Assembly (NCBI RefSeq): GCF_003664255.1
Contig: NZ_RCCV01000004.1
Location: 814,319 to 878,318, forward strand
Length of the DNA: 64,000 nucleotides
From: Micromonospora sp. M71_S20
GTDB taxonomy: Bacteria > Actinomycetota > Actinomycetes > Mycobacteriales > Micromonosporaceae
Reading direction: 5' to 3'
Shown: in pieces, positions 50,452 through 63,820 of the stretch
Layout of the letters: each line of letters starts with the position of its first letter
How positions within the stretch are numbered: the stretch's first letter is position 1
Notes under the pieces: generated by a model
What the model saw: the letters and a program-made list of their open reading frames with translations, nothing else
Databases searched by the model: none
Told to the model about the DNA's origin: nothing
Made by a program: the position numbers and the translations under genes

Positions 50452-51780
50452 TCAGGAGAGGTCGAGCAGGTCGGCGACCCGGACCGGGGCGCCGGTGGTG
50501 AAGGACCGGTTCGCGGCCAGCCCGGTGAGCAGGGCGAGGGCGCCGTCGCGGGCGGTCGCCGCCCGCCCCATCGGGTCCGGTTCGCCGCCGATGAGGACCC
50601 GGGCCATCCGGGCGTCGGCGCCGCCGTGCCCGGAGCGGGTGTGCCCGGTCACGGGTACGACCTGCGGCGGCGCCCAGAACGGCCGCAGGGTCAGCGTGGC
50701 GGAGCCGGCCTCGGCGGCCGCCTCGTCGCCGTGCAGCGCCGCGCCCTTCAGCGCACCGGCGGACGCCGGGCTGACGTGGTCGCTCTCCACGACCTCCAGC
50801 TCCAGCCGGCCCCGGCTGCCGTTGACCATCACCCGGTAGCCCTCGTAGGGGGCGTACGCGGTGAGGTGGTAGGTCATCGTCGCGCCGGTGGAGTAGCGGG
50901 CCAGCACCGCCATGTCGTCCTCGATGTCCACGCCCGGGGCGAAGACGTTGCGGTCGCGCTGGTAGCCGTCCTCGGCCTCGGCGTCGAGGTAGAGCTCGCG
51001 CAGTTTCGGGTGCGCGTCGAGCCGCAGCGCGAACGGGTCGTCGGCGGCGGCGGGGGAGCCGTGCGCCCGGTCGTAGTCGCGGGCGTAGCCGTGCCGGCGG
51101 CCGGCCTCGCCGTAGAAGAAGAGCCGGCCGGTGGCGTACACCTCGACGGGGGTGGCGTCCAGCCACCAGTTGACCAGGTCGAAGTGGTGCCCGGCCTTGT
51201 GCACCATCAGCCCGCCGGAGTGCGCCTTGTCGCGGTGCCAGCGGCGGAAGTAGTCGGCGCCGTGCCGCACGTCGAGCAGCCACTCGAAGTGCACCGAGCC
51301 CACCTCGCCGACGGCGCCGCCGGCGAGCAGCTCGCGCAGCTTCTCGTGCAGCGGGTTGTAGCGGTAGTTGAACGCCACCCGCACCTGCCGGCCGGTGTCG
51401 GCGACCGCGTCGAGGATCTGCCGGCAGCCGGCGGCGTCGACGGTCATCGGCTTCTCGGTGATGACGTCGCAGCCGGCGCGCAGCGCCGTGTCGATGTGCG
51501 CGGCGTGGGTGTCGTCCACGCTGGTGACCACCAGCACGTCGACGCGCTCCTTGGCGAGCATGGCGGCCAGCTCGTCGGCCCGGTACGTCGGCACCGGCGG
51601 GTGCCCCAGCTCGCCGAGCCACCGGTTGTGGGCGTCCATGCGGGCCTGGTTGACGTCGGCGAACGCGACGAGTTCGGCGGTGTCGGCGTGGTCGCGCACC
51701 AGCGCCCGGACGAACATCTCGGCCCGGGACCCGGTGCCCACGAGGGCGTGTCGGACCCGCTGACCGGTGCTGGACGACAT
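50452..51780 (-). CDS. Gfo/Idh/MocA family oxidoreductase (operon gene 1)
   Basis: A 442-residue sugar oxidoreductase. The NAD motif is HALVGTGSRAEMFVRAL, and the catalytic-lysine motif is VITEKPMTVD. RWHRDKAHSGGLMVHKAGHH holds further conserved active-site residues. The ATG at 51780 is chosen for GGAGG eight bases upstream; the longer frame is not supported. It is the first gene of the leftward catabolic operon and lies just downstream of a perfect LacI-type palindrome. It resembles the inositol/rhamnose-acting members more than the last gene of the operon; the substrate is unknown. Confidence 0.88.
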   Translation of the reverse strand: MSSSTGQRVRHALVGTGSRAEMFVRALVRDHADTAELVAFADVNQARMDAHNRWLGELGHPPVPTYRADELAAMLAKERVDVLVVTSVDDTHAAHIDTALRAGCDVITEKPMTVDAAGCRQILDAVADTGRQVRVAFNYRYNPLHEKLRELLAGGAVGEVGSVHFEWLLDVRHGADYFRRWHRDKAHSGGLMVHKAGHHFDLVNWWLDATPVEVYATGRLFFYGEAGRRHGYARDYDRAHGSPAAADDPFALRLDAHPKLRELYLDAEAEDGYQRDRNVFAPGVDIEDDMAVLARYSTGATMTYHLTAYAPYEGYRVMVNGSRGRLELEVVESDHVSPASAGALKGAALHGDEAAAEAGSATLTLRPFWAPPQVVPVTGHTRSGHGGADARMARVLIGGEPDPMGRAATARDGALALLTGLAANRSFTTGAPVRVADLLDLS

Positions 51781-51799
51781 GTCGACCGCCTCCTGTGTT

Positions 51800-51817
51800 G
51801 CTGCAAAGGTTTGCAGC
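51800..51817. promoter_or_regulatory. LacI-type operator before the uronate catabolic operon
   Basis: GCTGCAAAGGTTTGCAGC is a perfect 8-2-8 palindrome with TGCAAA/TTTGCA half-sites typical of LacI-family operators. It lies 20 bases before the first start codon, overlapping the mRNA leader, where a bound repressor would block transcription. The divergent LacI regulator gene at 52020 is the obvious candidate binder. Confidence 0.8.
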
Positions 51818-51942
51818 GAAATAACCACGAGCCGCGCGGCGGCGTCAACGATCGATGCCAAACCGGCGGCATAGATCCGATTTGATACGCATTTGAGCAC
51901 ATGGTGGGAGCGTGGCCGAAACGCATCTGTAACCATCGGCCG

Positions 51943-51971
51943 TTGACACCGGCACAACCGTTTGCATTAAT
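51943..51971 (+). promoter_or_regulatory. Promoter of the LacI regulator-transporter operon with operator half-site
   Basis: -35 TTGACA (51943-51948), 17-base spacer, -10 ATTAAT (51966-51971). The spacer ends with GTTTGCA (51960-51966), one half of the LacI-type site found at 51800. The predicted start point is about 40 bases before the GTG of the regulator. Confidence 0.75.
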
Positions 51972-52019
51972 TGGCGGCACCTGACGTGACCCCAGCCACA
52001 CTGGACGAAGGGCCCCGCC

Positions 52020-53147
52020 GTGCCAGCCACCATCCGAGACGTCGCCCGGGCCTCCGGCGTGCACATCTCCACGGTCTCCCGCACGTTCTCGGCCCCGCAC
52101 CTGGTCAACCCGGAGACCCGGGGCCGGGTGCTGGCCTGCGCCGAGGAGCTCGGCTACCGGCCCAACCGCGCCGCCCGCGCCCTGATCACCGGCCGTACGC
52201 ACAACATCGGCCTGATCATCGCGGACATCGCCAACCCGTTCTTCCCGCCGCTGATCAAGGCGGCGGAGAGCCAGGCCCGGCAGCGCGACTACCACGTGTT
52301 CGTGGCCGACACCAACGAGGACCCGATCGCCGAGGAGGAGCTGGTCCACGCGCTCGCCAAGCAGGTGGACGGGGTGCTGCTGTGCAGCCCGCGGATGAGC
52401 AACAGCATGATCGAGCAGCTCAGCCGCGAAGTGCCGCTGGTGGTGATAAACCGGCAGGTCGCGGGTCTGCCGTGCGTGACCATGGACGTCGGGCAGGGCG
52501 CCCGGTCGGCCATCGAGCACCTGCTCGGCCTCGGTCACCGACGGATCGCGCTGCTCAGCGGGCCGCGCGGCTCGTGGACCAGCCGGGAGATCCGCCGGGC
52601 GGCCGGCGTCGCGGCGCGGGCCGGCGGCGCCGAGTTCACCGTGCTCGGGCCCAACCAGCCCACCGAGACCGGCGGCGCGGCCCTCGCCGAGATGGTCCGC
52701 CGCAGCGAGGCCACGGCGGTCCTCGCCTACAACGACCTGATGGCGATCGGCCTGATCGAAGGGCTCGACGCCGTCGGGATGCGCGTCCCGCAGGACGTGA
52801 GCGTCGTCGGCATCGACGACATTGCCCTGAGCCGGCTCACCCGGCCCAAGTTGACGACGGTGGCCACGCCCAACGCGGCCGCCGGCCGGACGGCCGTCGA
52901 CATGCTCCTGCAACACGACACCGTCGCCGCCCGTGGCTCACGCGGCGGTCGGGGTGTCACGAGCGACGACCGTCGTACCACCGCACAGGTAATGCTCCAG
53001 ACCGAACTGGTCATCCGCGACTCGACCGCCGCCGCGCCGGCGGACGGTCGGAACCGTCCCGACGCCGAGTTGGTCGTCCCGGGCCCGCATCGCCTTGCGG
53101 GCCCGGGTCGCCCGACCGCGGCCACCGGTGGCGTCGTCGCCTCCTAA
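52020..53147 (+). CDS. LacI-family transcriptional regulator of the pectin/uronate genes
   Basis: A 375-residue LacI-type repressor. HTH TIRDVARASGVHISTVSRTF and hinge LGYRPNRAARAL are at the N-terminus, and the rest is a periplasmic-binding-protein-like ligand domain (GLIIADIANPFF, NDLMAIGLIEGL, VSVVGIDDIALSRL). The C-terminal ~50 residues are longer than usual and Arg/Gly/Pro-rich. The GTG at 52020 gives the canonical N-terminus. It is divergent from the catabolic operon and is probably the first gene of the transporter operon, as only 19 bases separate it from the binding-protein gene. A uronate or oligogalacturonide inducer is inferred. Confidence 0.92.
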   Translation: MPATIRDVARASGVHISTVSRTFSAPHLVNPETRGRVLACAEELGYRPNRAARALITGRTHNIGLIIADIANPFFPPLIKAAESQARQRDYHVFVADTNEDPIAEEELVHALAKQVDGVLLCSPRMSNSMIEQLSREVPLVVINRQVAGLPCVTMDVGQGARSAIEHLLGLGHRRIALLSGPRGSWTSREIRRAAGVAARAGGAEFTVLGPNQPTETGGAALAEMVRRSEATAVLAYNDLMAIGLIEGLDAVGMRVPQDVSVVGIDDIALSRLTRPKLTTVATPNAAAGRTAVDMLLQHDTVAARGSRGGRGVTSDDRRTTAQVMLQTELVIRDSTAAAPADGRNRPDAELVVPGPHRLAGPGRPTAATGGVVAS

Positions 53148-53166
53148 CGCCAAGGAGTGAGCGCAC

Positions 53167-54516
53167 ATGCACCCCGCAACGCCCCCCACCACTGGCACGC
53201 AGGCCGTGCCCGTTCACCGTACCCCCGTCCGCCGACGGCGGTTGATCCGCGGCATGCTCGCCGCGGTCGTCGCCCTGCCCCTGGTCCTCGGTGCCGCCGG
53301 CTGCGGCGGCGACGAGGAGGCCAGCACCGACCCGAACGCCCCGGTCAAGCTCTCGGTCTTCTGGTGGGGCGGTGAGGCCCGGGCGAAGCTGACCGAGGAG
53401 GCCCTCGCCCTCTACACCAAGAAGCACCCGAACGTCACCTTCGAGAAGACCTGGCAGGCCAACCAGGGCTACTTCGACAAGCTGGCCACGCTCACCGCCG
53501 GCGGCAACCCGCCGGACCTCTTCCAGATCGACGACAACTACCTGGCCGAGTACGCCTCGCGCAGCACCACCCTCGACCTGACGTCCTACAAGGACTCCGG
53601 CGACCTCGACGTGTCGAAGTTCCCCAAGAGCCTCTGGCAGTACGGCGTGGTCGACGGCAAGCTCGCCGGCGTGGCCGCGGGGGAGAACACCCAGGGCCTG
53701 GTCTACAACAGGACGCTGCTGACCAAGAACGGCCTGCCCGAGCCGACCACCGGGATGACCTGGGAGGAGCACATCGCCTGGGCCGAGCAGGTGGCGAAGA
53801 AGACCAAGGTGCCCGGCACCCAGGACCCGAGCGCCGACTACAAGGCGTTCTGGGTGTGGCTGCGCCAGCAGGGCAAGGACCTCTACAAGGGCAAGGAACT
53901 CGGCTTCACCGCCGAGGACGTGACGAAGTGGTTCGACCTGTGGAAGGGGGCCCGGGACCGGGGCGCCACCCCGACCCCCGACGTCATCCACGAGGGCAAC
54001 GCCACCGACATCACCAAGCAGCTCGTGGTCACCGGCAAGGCCGGCACCAGCTGGGTCTGGGTCAACCAGATGCCGGAGCTGAAGAAGAACACCAAGGACG
54101 AGCTGGGCGTCATCGCCTACCCCGGCGACCCGAGCGCCCAGTGGGCCCGCGCCTCCATGTACTGGTCCGTGTTCAAGGGCAGCAAGCACAAGGACGTCGC
54201 GGTCGACGTGATCAACTTCCTGGCCAACGACCCCGAGGCGGTCAAGATCCTCGGCACCGACCGGGGCCTGCCGTCGAACCTGGACCTGCGCCGTGTGGTC
54301 AGCGACGACGTCACCGACCCGGCGATGAAGCAGTCGATCCAGGTCGAGTCCGACCTGGCCCAGAAGTTCGGCGAGGCGCCGCAGGTCCCGCTCAAGGGGC
54401 ACAGCAAGGTCCGCTCCGAGCTGATCAAGGCCGCCGAGAACGCCCAGTACGGCCGGATCAGCTCCGCCCAGGCGGCGGAGCAGTTCATCGCCGCCTGCAA
54501 GTCCGCCATCGCCTGA
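53167..54516 (+). CDS. ABC transporter sugar-binding lipoprotein
   Basis: A 449-residue extracellular solute-binding protein (family 1, MalE-like). The lipobox LGAAGC puts the lipidated cysteine at residue 46. The mature part starts Asp/Glu-rich and continues VKLSVFWWGGEARAKLTEEA. The ligand cleft shows AAGENTQGLVYN and a row of tryptophans/tyrosines suited to sugar stacking. AAGGAG lies upstream of the ATG. Together with the two permeases it forms an importer, likely for oligogalacturonides or other pectin fragments by context. No ATPase gene is in the window. Confidence 0.93.
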   Translation: MHPATPPTTGTQAVPVHRTPVRRRRLIRGMLAAVVALPLVLGAAGCGGDEEASTDPNAPVKLSVFWWGGEARAKLTEEALALYTKKHPNVTFEKTWQANQGYFDKLATLTAGGNPPDLFQIDDNYLAEYASRSTTLDLTSYKDSGDLDVSKFPKSLWQYGVVDGKLAGVAAGENTQGLVYNRTLLTKNGLPEPTTGMTWEEHIAWAEQVAKKTKVPGTQDPSADYKAFWVWLRQQGKDLYKGKELGFTAEDVTKWFDLWKGARDRGATPTPDVIHEGNATDITKQLVVTGKAGTSWVWVNQMPELKKNTKDELGVIAYPGDPSAQWARASMYWSVFKGSKHKDVAVDVINFLANDPEAVKILGTDRGLPSNLDLRRVVSDDVTDPAMKQSIQVESDLAQKFGEAPQVPLKGHSKVRSELIKAAENAQYGRISSAQAAEQFIAACKSAIA

Positions 54517-54544
54517 CCCTGACGCTACCGAGAGGAATCGGCTC

Positions 54545-55528
54545 GTGGCTCTGACCACGGCGCCCGACCCGACCCGACGACGTACCGGATCCGTCCCGAC
54601 CCCCGCCGGCAGGCGCGGGGCCGGGCGGGCCCGGTACGGGAACGGTCTGGCCGGCTACGTCTTCCTGTCGCCCTGGCTGCTCGGCCTGCTGGCCGTCACG
54701 GCGATACCCATGCTCCTGTCGCTCTACCTGAGCTTCACCAACTACGACATCCTCACCCCCTTCTCCGAGGTGGAGTGGGTCGGGCTCGCCAACTACGAGC
54801 GGATGTTCACCGCCGACCCGTCGTACTGGCACTCGGTGCGTGTGACGCTCACCTTCGCCCTGATCGCCGTGCCGCTGAAGCTGGCGGCCGCACTCGGGGT
54901 GGCCCTGCTGCTCAACCGCGCCTGGCGCGGCGTCGGGCTGTTCCGCGGCCTGTTCTACCTGCCGTCGTTGCTCGGCGGCAGTGTCGCGCTGGCCATCGTC
55001 TGGGTGAACATGTTCAACCGCGAGGGCGCGTTCAACTCGCTGCTGGGCGTCTTCGGCATCGAGGGCAAGCCGTGGGTCAACGACCCGGACTGGGCGCTGG
55101 AGACCCTGATGGTGCTCGCCATCTGGCAGTTCGGCGCGCCCATGGTGATCTTCCTGGCCGGCCTCAAGCAGGTGCCCACCGAGCTCTACGAGGCGGCCTC
55201 CGTCGACGGCGCCGGCAAGTGGCGGCAGTTCGTCGCCGTCACCCTGCCGATGCTCTCGCCGGTGATCTTCTTCAACCTGGTGCTGGAGACCATCAACGGC
55301 TTCCAGGGCTTCACCGCCGCGTTCGTGCTCAGCAACGGCACCGGCGGCCCGGTCGACTCCACCCTGATGTACACGCTGAACCTCTACATCACCGGCTTCA
55401 CCAACCTGGAGATGGGCTACGCCTCCGCGATGGCCTGGGTCTTCCTGCTCGCCATCGCGATCATCACCGCGATCTTCTTCAGCACCGGGCGGTTCTGGGT
55501 GCACTACTCGGACGGGGAGGACCGGTGA
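54545..55528 (+). CDS. ABC sugar permease, MalF/UgpA type
   Basis: A 327-residue inner membrane permease with six helices. The EAA motif for the ATPase partner is YEAASVDGAGKWRQFVAVTL (EAAxxDGA). The N-terminal ~35 residues are a basic cytoplasmic tail. It starts at GTG with GAGAGGA upstream, 28 bases after the binding-protein gene. Its stop overlaps the start of the second permease. Confidence 0.94.
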   Translation: MALTTAPDPTRRRTGSVPTPAGRRGAGRARYGNGLAGYVFLSPWLLGLLAVTAIPMLLSLYLSFTNYDILTPFSEVEWVGLANYERMFTADPSYWHSVRVTLTFALIAVPLKLAAALGVALLLNRAWRGVGLFRGLFYLPSLLGGSVALAIVWVNMFNREGAFNSLLGVFGIEGKPWVNDPDWALETLMVLAIWQFGAPMVIFLAGLKQVPTELYEAASVDGAGKWRQFVAVTLPMLSPVIFFNLVLETINGFQGFTAAFVLSNGTGGPVDSTLMYTLNLYITGFTNLEMGYASAMAWVFLLAIAIITAIFFSTGRFWVHYSDGEDR

Positions 55529-56427
55529 CGGCGACGGCAACCCCGACGGCAGCCCCGGCGACGACCGGCCCGCGCGGTCCGCGCCGGGCCAGCGGCGGCG
55601 GGCAGGCCGTGCGCCTGCTCATCCTGATCGCGATCGTCGCGGTCGTGCTCTATCCGCTCTTCTGGATGATCGGTACGTCCCTGAAGAGCCAGGAGGAGAT
55701 CGTCAACAACATCGGCCTGCTGCCGAACGAGTTCACCCCCGGCAACTACGCCGACGGCTGGACGAACTTCGACTTCAGCTTCGGCCGGTTCTTCCTCAAC
55801 AGCGCGATGGTCAGCCTGCTGACCGTGATCGGCAACGGCGTCTCCTGCCTGCTCGCCGCGTACGCCTTCGCGCGGCTGCGGTTCCGGCTGCGCGGCGTCT
55901 GGTTCGCCGTGATGATCGGGACGCTCCTGCTGCCCGGGCACGTGCTGATCGTGCCGCAGTACATCCTGTTCCGCAGCCTGGGCCTGGTGGGCGGCGACTG
56001 GCCGTACCTGCCGCTGCTGATCCCGCAGTTCCTGGCCACCGAGGCGTTCTTCGTGTTCCTGATGGTGCAGTTCATGCGGGGCATCCCGCGCGAACTCGAC
56101 GAGGCCGCCAAGATCGACGGTGCCAACGCCTTCGGCATCTTCCGGCACGTGATCCTGCCGCTGAGCCGCCCGGCGCTGGTCACCACGGCGATCTTCTCGT
56201 TCATCTGGACCTGGAACGACTTCTTCCGCCAGCTCGTCTTCCTCTCCGACCTCGAGGACTACACGGTGCCGGTGGCGCTGACGCTGTTCATCGACTCGAC
56301 GAGCCAGAGCGCCGTCGGCCCGATGTTCGCCATGTCGGTGCTGTCGCTGCTGCCGGTGTTCCTGTTCTTCGTGGCCTTCCAGCGGATGCTGGTGGAGGGC
56401 ATCAACACCAGCGGACTCAAGGGATGA
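55525..56427 (+). CDS. ABC sugar permease, MalG/UgpE type
   Basis: A 300-residue permease with six helices. Its EAA loop is ELDEAAKIDGANAFGIFRHV, and the C-terminal PMFAMSVLSLLPVFLFFVAF and EGINTSGLKG are typical MalG endings. The GTG at 55525 overlaps the previous stop (GTGA); its own stop overlaps the next ATG. It pairs with the MalF-type permease. Confidence 0.94.
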   Translation: MTATATPTAAPATTGPRGPRRASGGGQAVRLLILIAIVAVVLYPLFWMIGTSLKSQEEIVNNIGLLPNEFTPGNYADGWTNFDFSFGRFFLNSAMVSLLTVIGNGVSCLLAAYAFARLRFRLRGVWFAVMIGTLLLPGHVLIVPQYILFRSLGLVGGDWPYLPLLIPQFLATEAFFVFLMVQFMRGIPRELDEAAKIDGANAFGIFRHVILPLSRPALVTTAIFSFIWTWNDFFRQLVFLSDLEDYTVPVALTLFIDSTSQSAVGPMFAMSVLSLLPVFLFFVAFQRMLVEGINTSGLKG

Positions 56428-57062
56428 GGCCGCACCGCGACGACGGGCCGGACCGGGAGGACGGGCCGGCCCGCCGCGACTGGCGGGACGTGCTCACCGA
56501 CGCCACCGACCTGGCTGTGCTCGGCATCGTCCTGACCCTGGCGGCGCTGCCGGTGGTCACCGCGGCGGCGGCCGTGGCCGCCGCGAGCGCGGCGGTGCAC
56601 GACCGGTACACCGTCGGATCCTGGCCCTCCGCGCGGGAGAACCTGACCCGGTACGGCCGCGCCCTGCTGCCCGGCGTCGGGGTGAGCGTGCTGACGGTAG
56701 CCGCCTTCGGGCTGCTCGCCGTGAACGTCGCCGCGCTGGCCGGCGGCCGGGTCCCCGGCGGGGCACCGCTGCTCCTGGTCACCGTCGTGGTGGCCGCCGC
56801 CCTGGCCGGGTACGCCGCACTGGTGGTGGTGGAGGTCGGCCGCCGCGGCGGCCGCGGCTGGCGGGAGGCCGCCGGCGTCGCCGCCGACGCCTGCCGCACC
56901 CGCCCGGGCACCTGGGCCGCCGCCGGCGGGGTCGGCGCCGTCGCCGCGCTGCTCGCCGTCCTGGTCATCCCGGTCGCGCTGCCCATCCTCGCCGGATACG
57001 TGGTCGCCGCCCTGCACGCCGTCGCGCGGCGGGCCGTGCCCGCCCCGGTGGGACAGTCGTGA
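56424..57062 (+). CDS. DUF624-like (YesV-type) membrane protein
   Basis: A 212-residue protein with about five hydrophobic helices (LAVLGIVLTLAALPVVTAAA, VGVSVLTVAAFGLLAVNVAA and others) after a charged N-terminal tail. It resembles the DUF624/YesV proteins linked to sugar ABC importers in pectin/rhamnogalacturonan loci, although that similarity is judged by pattern only. It is coupled to both neighbours by overlaps, which supports a role with the importer. Function unknown. Confidence 0.65.
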   Translation: MRPHRDDGPDREDGPARRDWRDVLTDATDLAVLGIVLTLAALPVVTAAAAVAAASAAVHDRYTVGSWPSARENLTRYGRALLPGVGVSVLTVAAFGLLAVNVAALAGGRVPGGAPLLLVTVVVAAALAGYAALVVVEVGRRGGRGWREAAGVAADACRTRPGTWAAAGGVGAVAALLAVLVIPVALPILAGYVVAALHAVARRAVPAPVGQS

Positions 57063-57934
57063 CGGGCGAGGACCGGCGTGCCGGCGTGACCGAGAACGAT
57101 CGGCAGCTCAGCGTCGACGACGTGCCGGTGGCCCGGTACGTCGTCGATCCGGCGATCGACCCCCGGCACGGCCCCCGCCCGTACCTGCACCCGGTGCGGA
57201 CCTTCGGCGGGACGGTGGTCACCGACGCGTTCCCGGCCGACCACGTCTGGCATCTCGGCGCGTCCCTGGCTGTGCAGGACGTCGACGGCACCAACCTCTG
57301 GGGCGGGCGCACCTACGTGCGCGACACCGGCTACACGTGGCGCGACGACCACGGCCGGATCGCGCACACCCGCTGGGAGACCCGCGACCCGCAACGGCTG
57401 GCGCACCGGTTGGAGTGGCGCGACCGGGACGCGGCGGTGCTGCTCACCGAGCGGCGGGAGCTGGCCGCGCAGCGGGTCGGCGAGCGGGCCTGGGCCCTCG
57501 ACGTCGGGTACACACTGACCGCCCCCGCCGACCGGGACGTCACCCTGGGCAGCCCGGCGACCAACGGACGCCCGGGCGGCGCCGGCTACGGCGGCTTCTT
57601 CTGGCGGGCGGCCAGCGCGACACCCGCGCGGGTGTACACGGCCACCGCCGAGGGGGAGGACGCGGTCAACGGCAGCGCCGCGCCGTGGCTGGCCTTCGCC
57701 GGCACCGGACCGGACGGGGCCGCGTACACGCTCGTGCTGGCGGGGCTCGCGGAGGGCGACCGCTGGTTCGTCCGTACCGCGATGTACCCGGGGGTCTGCG
57801 TGGCGTTCGCCTTCGACCGGCCCAGGGTGATCACCGCGGGTACGAGTCGCACCGGGCGGCACCGGGTCGTCGTCGCCGACGGCGCGCTGGACCAGGCCTC
57901 GGTCGCCGCCCTGGCCGCCGACGGGGCGGTGTGA
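57059..57934 (+). CDS. PmoA/DUF6807 family protein
   Basis: A 291-residue protein of the family annotated as PmoA or DUF6807. Characteristic pieces are GPRPYLHPVRTFGGTVVTD, FPADHVWHLGASLAVQDVDG, NLWGGRTYVRDTGY and GGFFWRA. It is often found with sugar oxidoreductases and glycoside-utilisation operons in actinobacteria; the name is historical and does not imply methane oxidation. Its biochemical role is unknown. The GTG start overlaps the previous stop. It is the last gene before the rRNA operon promoters. Confidence 0.82.
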   Translation: MTGEDRRAGVTENDRQLSVDDVPVARYVVDPAIDPRHGPRPYLHPVRTFGGTVVTDAFPADHVWHLGASLAVQDVDGTNLWGGRTYVRDTGYTWRDDHGRIAHTRWETRDPQRLAHRLEWRDRDAAVLLTERRELAAQRVGERAWALDVGYTLTAPADRDVTLGSPATNGRPGGAGYGGFFWRAASATPARVYTATAEGEDAVNGSAAPWLAFAGTGPDGAAYTLVLAGLAEGDRWFVRTAMYPGVCVAFAFDRPRVITAGTSRTGRHRVVVADGALDQASVAALAADGAV

Positions 57935-57955
57935 CGCGGCACTCGCCCCCCGGAT

Positions 57956-57984
57956 TTGACGATCTTGTCGGGCGGGCGTAACTT
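57956..57984 (+). promoter_or_regulatory. rRNA promoter P1
   Basis: -35 TTGACG (57956-57961), 17-base spacer, -10 TAACTT (57979-57984). Farthest upstream of three tandem rRNA promoters, starting only 22 bases after the PmoA-family stop. Confidence 0.7.
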
Positions 57985-58120
57985 TCTCTCTGCCAGCGCG
58001 GAACGGACGAACAGGATGAAAATCCTGGCCAGGCCGGAGCGCGGCGAGACCATCGGTCCGGGTGGGGTCCTCCCACCAGGGCCGGTACGGGCGGTGCCCC
58101 GGATCCGTCGCGAGGCGGAT

Positions 58121-58149
58121 TTGGCGAGGCGGAACCGACCGGGTAAGGT
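58121..58149 (+). promoter_or_regulatory. rRNA promoter P2
   Basis: -35 TTGGCG (58121-58126), 17-base spacer, -10 TAAGGT (58144-58149). Same layout as P1 and P3. Confidence 0.65.
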
Positions 58150-58294
58150 TCACCGCCGGCAGGGAACCGGGCGGGCTCGCGGGAAACCGCGAAGCGGCCG
58201 GTCTGCCGAACTTCCCGAAGACCGTCGGCGAGAGTCGACGCTGTCGGGATGCCCGGAAATGGGATTGAAGTGGTGCGGATCGCTGCGAAGCGGT

Positions 58295-58323
58295 TTGACA
58301 CGGCGGAAACCAGCGGGTAACGT
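58295..58323 (+). promoter_or_regulatory. rRNA promoter P3
   Basis: -35 TTGACA (58295-58300), 17-base spacer, -10 TAACGT (58318-58323). It has the best -35 box of the three and is nearest to the 16S gene. Confidence 0.75.
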
Positions 58324-58562
58324 AGTAAAAGTGCCCGGCGCGGGAAGCGGCGGGTGTGGTGAACGAAATACCCCGGGTCGGGGGCTCCACGGTGTGGGGT
58401 TTCCGGGCGGTGTGTGGTTGTTCTTTGAGAACTCAACAGGGTGCTTGATAAGCCAGTGCCAAATTGATTTATACCCCGGACTGGCAAGCCATTCGTGGTT
58501 TGTTGGTCTTGGATTCCTTTGGCAACACTTTTTGTTGCCGGGATGACTGTTTCAACAAGTTT

Positions 58563-63550
<4,988 letters not shown>

Positions 63551-63637
63551 AAGCTGCTACGCGTCCACTGTGCAACTCTCGATGAACGAACAACAGACCA
63601 CTTCGTGTTGTGGTGTTGTTTGACATGTCGATAGAGT

Positions 63638-63754
63638 TACGGCGGTCATGGCGGAGGGGAAACGCCCGGTTACATTCCGAACCCGGAAGCTAAGCCCTCC
63701 AGCGCCGATGGTACTGCACTCGGGAGGGTGTGGGAGAGTAGGACACCGCCGGAC
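63638..63754 (+). rRNA. rrf: 5S ribosomal RNA
   Basis: A 117-base 5S gene. TACGGCGGTCATGGCGGAGG at the 5' end pairs with the 3' ACACCGCCGGA region. The conserved CCGAACCCGGAAGCTAAGCC loop is present. It lies about 90 bases after the 23S end. Confidence 0.95.
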
Positions 63755-63762
63755 AATCTTTC

Positions 63763-63796
63763 AGTTCAGGGCCACCCTTCGGGGTGGCCCTGAACT
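63763..63796 (+). terminator. rRNA operon terminator
   Basis: AGTTCAGGGCCACCC (63763-63777), stable TTCG tetraloop, then the exact reverse complement (63782-63796), followed by GCTTTCC. A 15-bp perfect stem nine bases after the 5S gene. Confidence 0.92.
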
Positions 63797-63820
63797 GCTT
63801 TCCGTGGTGGAAGATGGCGG

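Larger units (their letters stand above)
57935..58562 (+). other. rRNA operon promoter and leader region
   Basis: 628 bases without a protein gene. It contains three similar promoters (listed separately) and the leader. Near 58423-58445 is the conserved actinobacterial leader segment TTCTTTGAGAACTCAACAG with the small hairpin GTTCT-TTG-AGAAC. A GGCAACA/TGTTGCC hairpin lies at 58521-58539, shortly before the 16S start, probably part of antitermination or processing signals. Confidence 0.75.

Noticed and set aside
47696..51622. One 1309-codon frame spanning three operon genes
   Set aside because: Only the enolase-superfamily portion is real. UxaC and the first oxidoreductase are coded in other frames with proper starts and overlaps.
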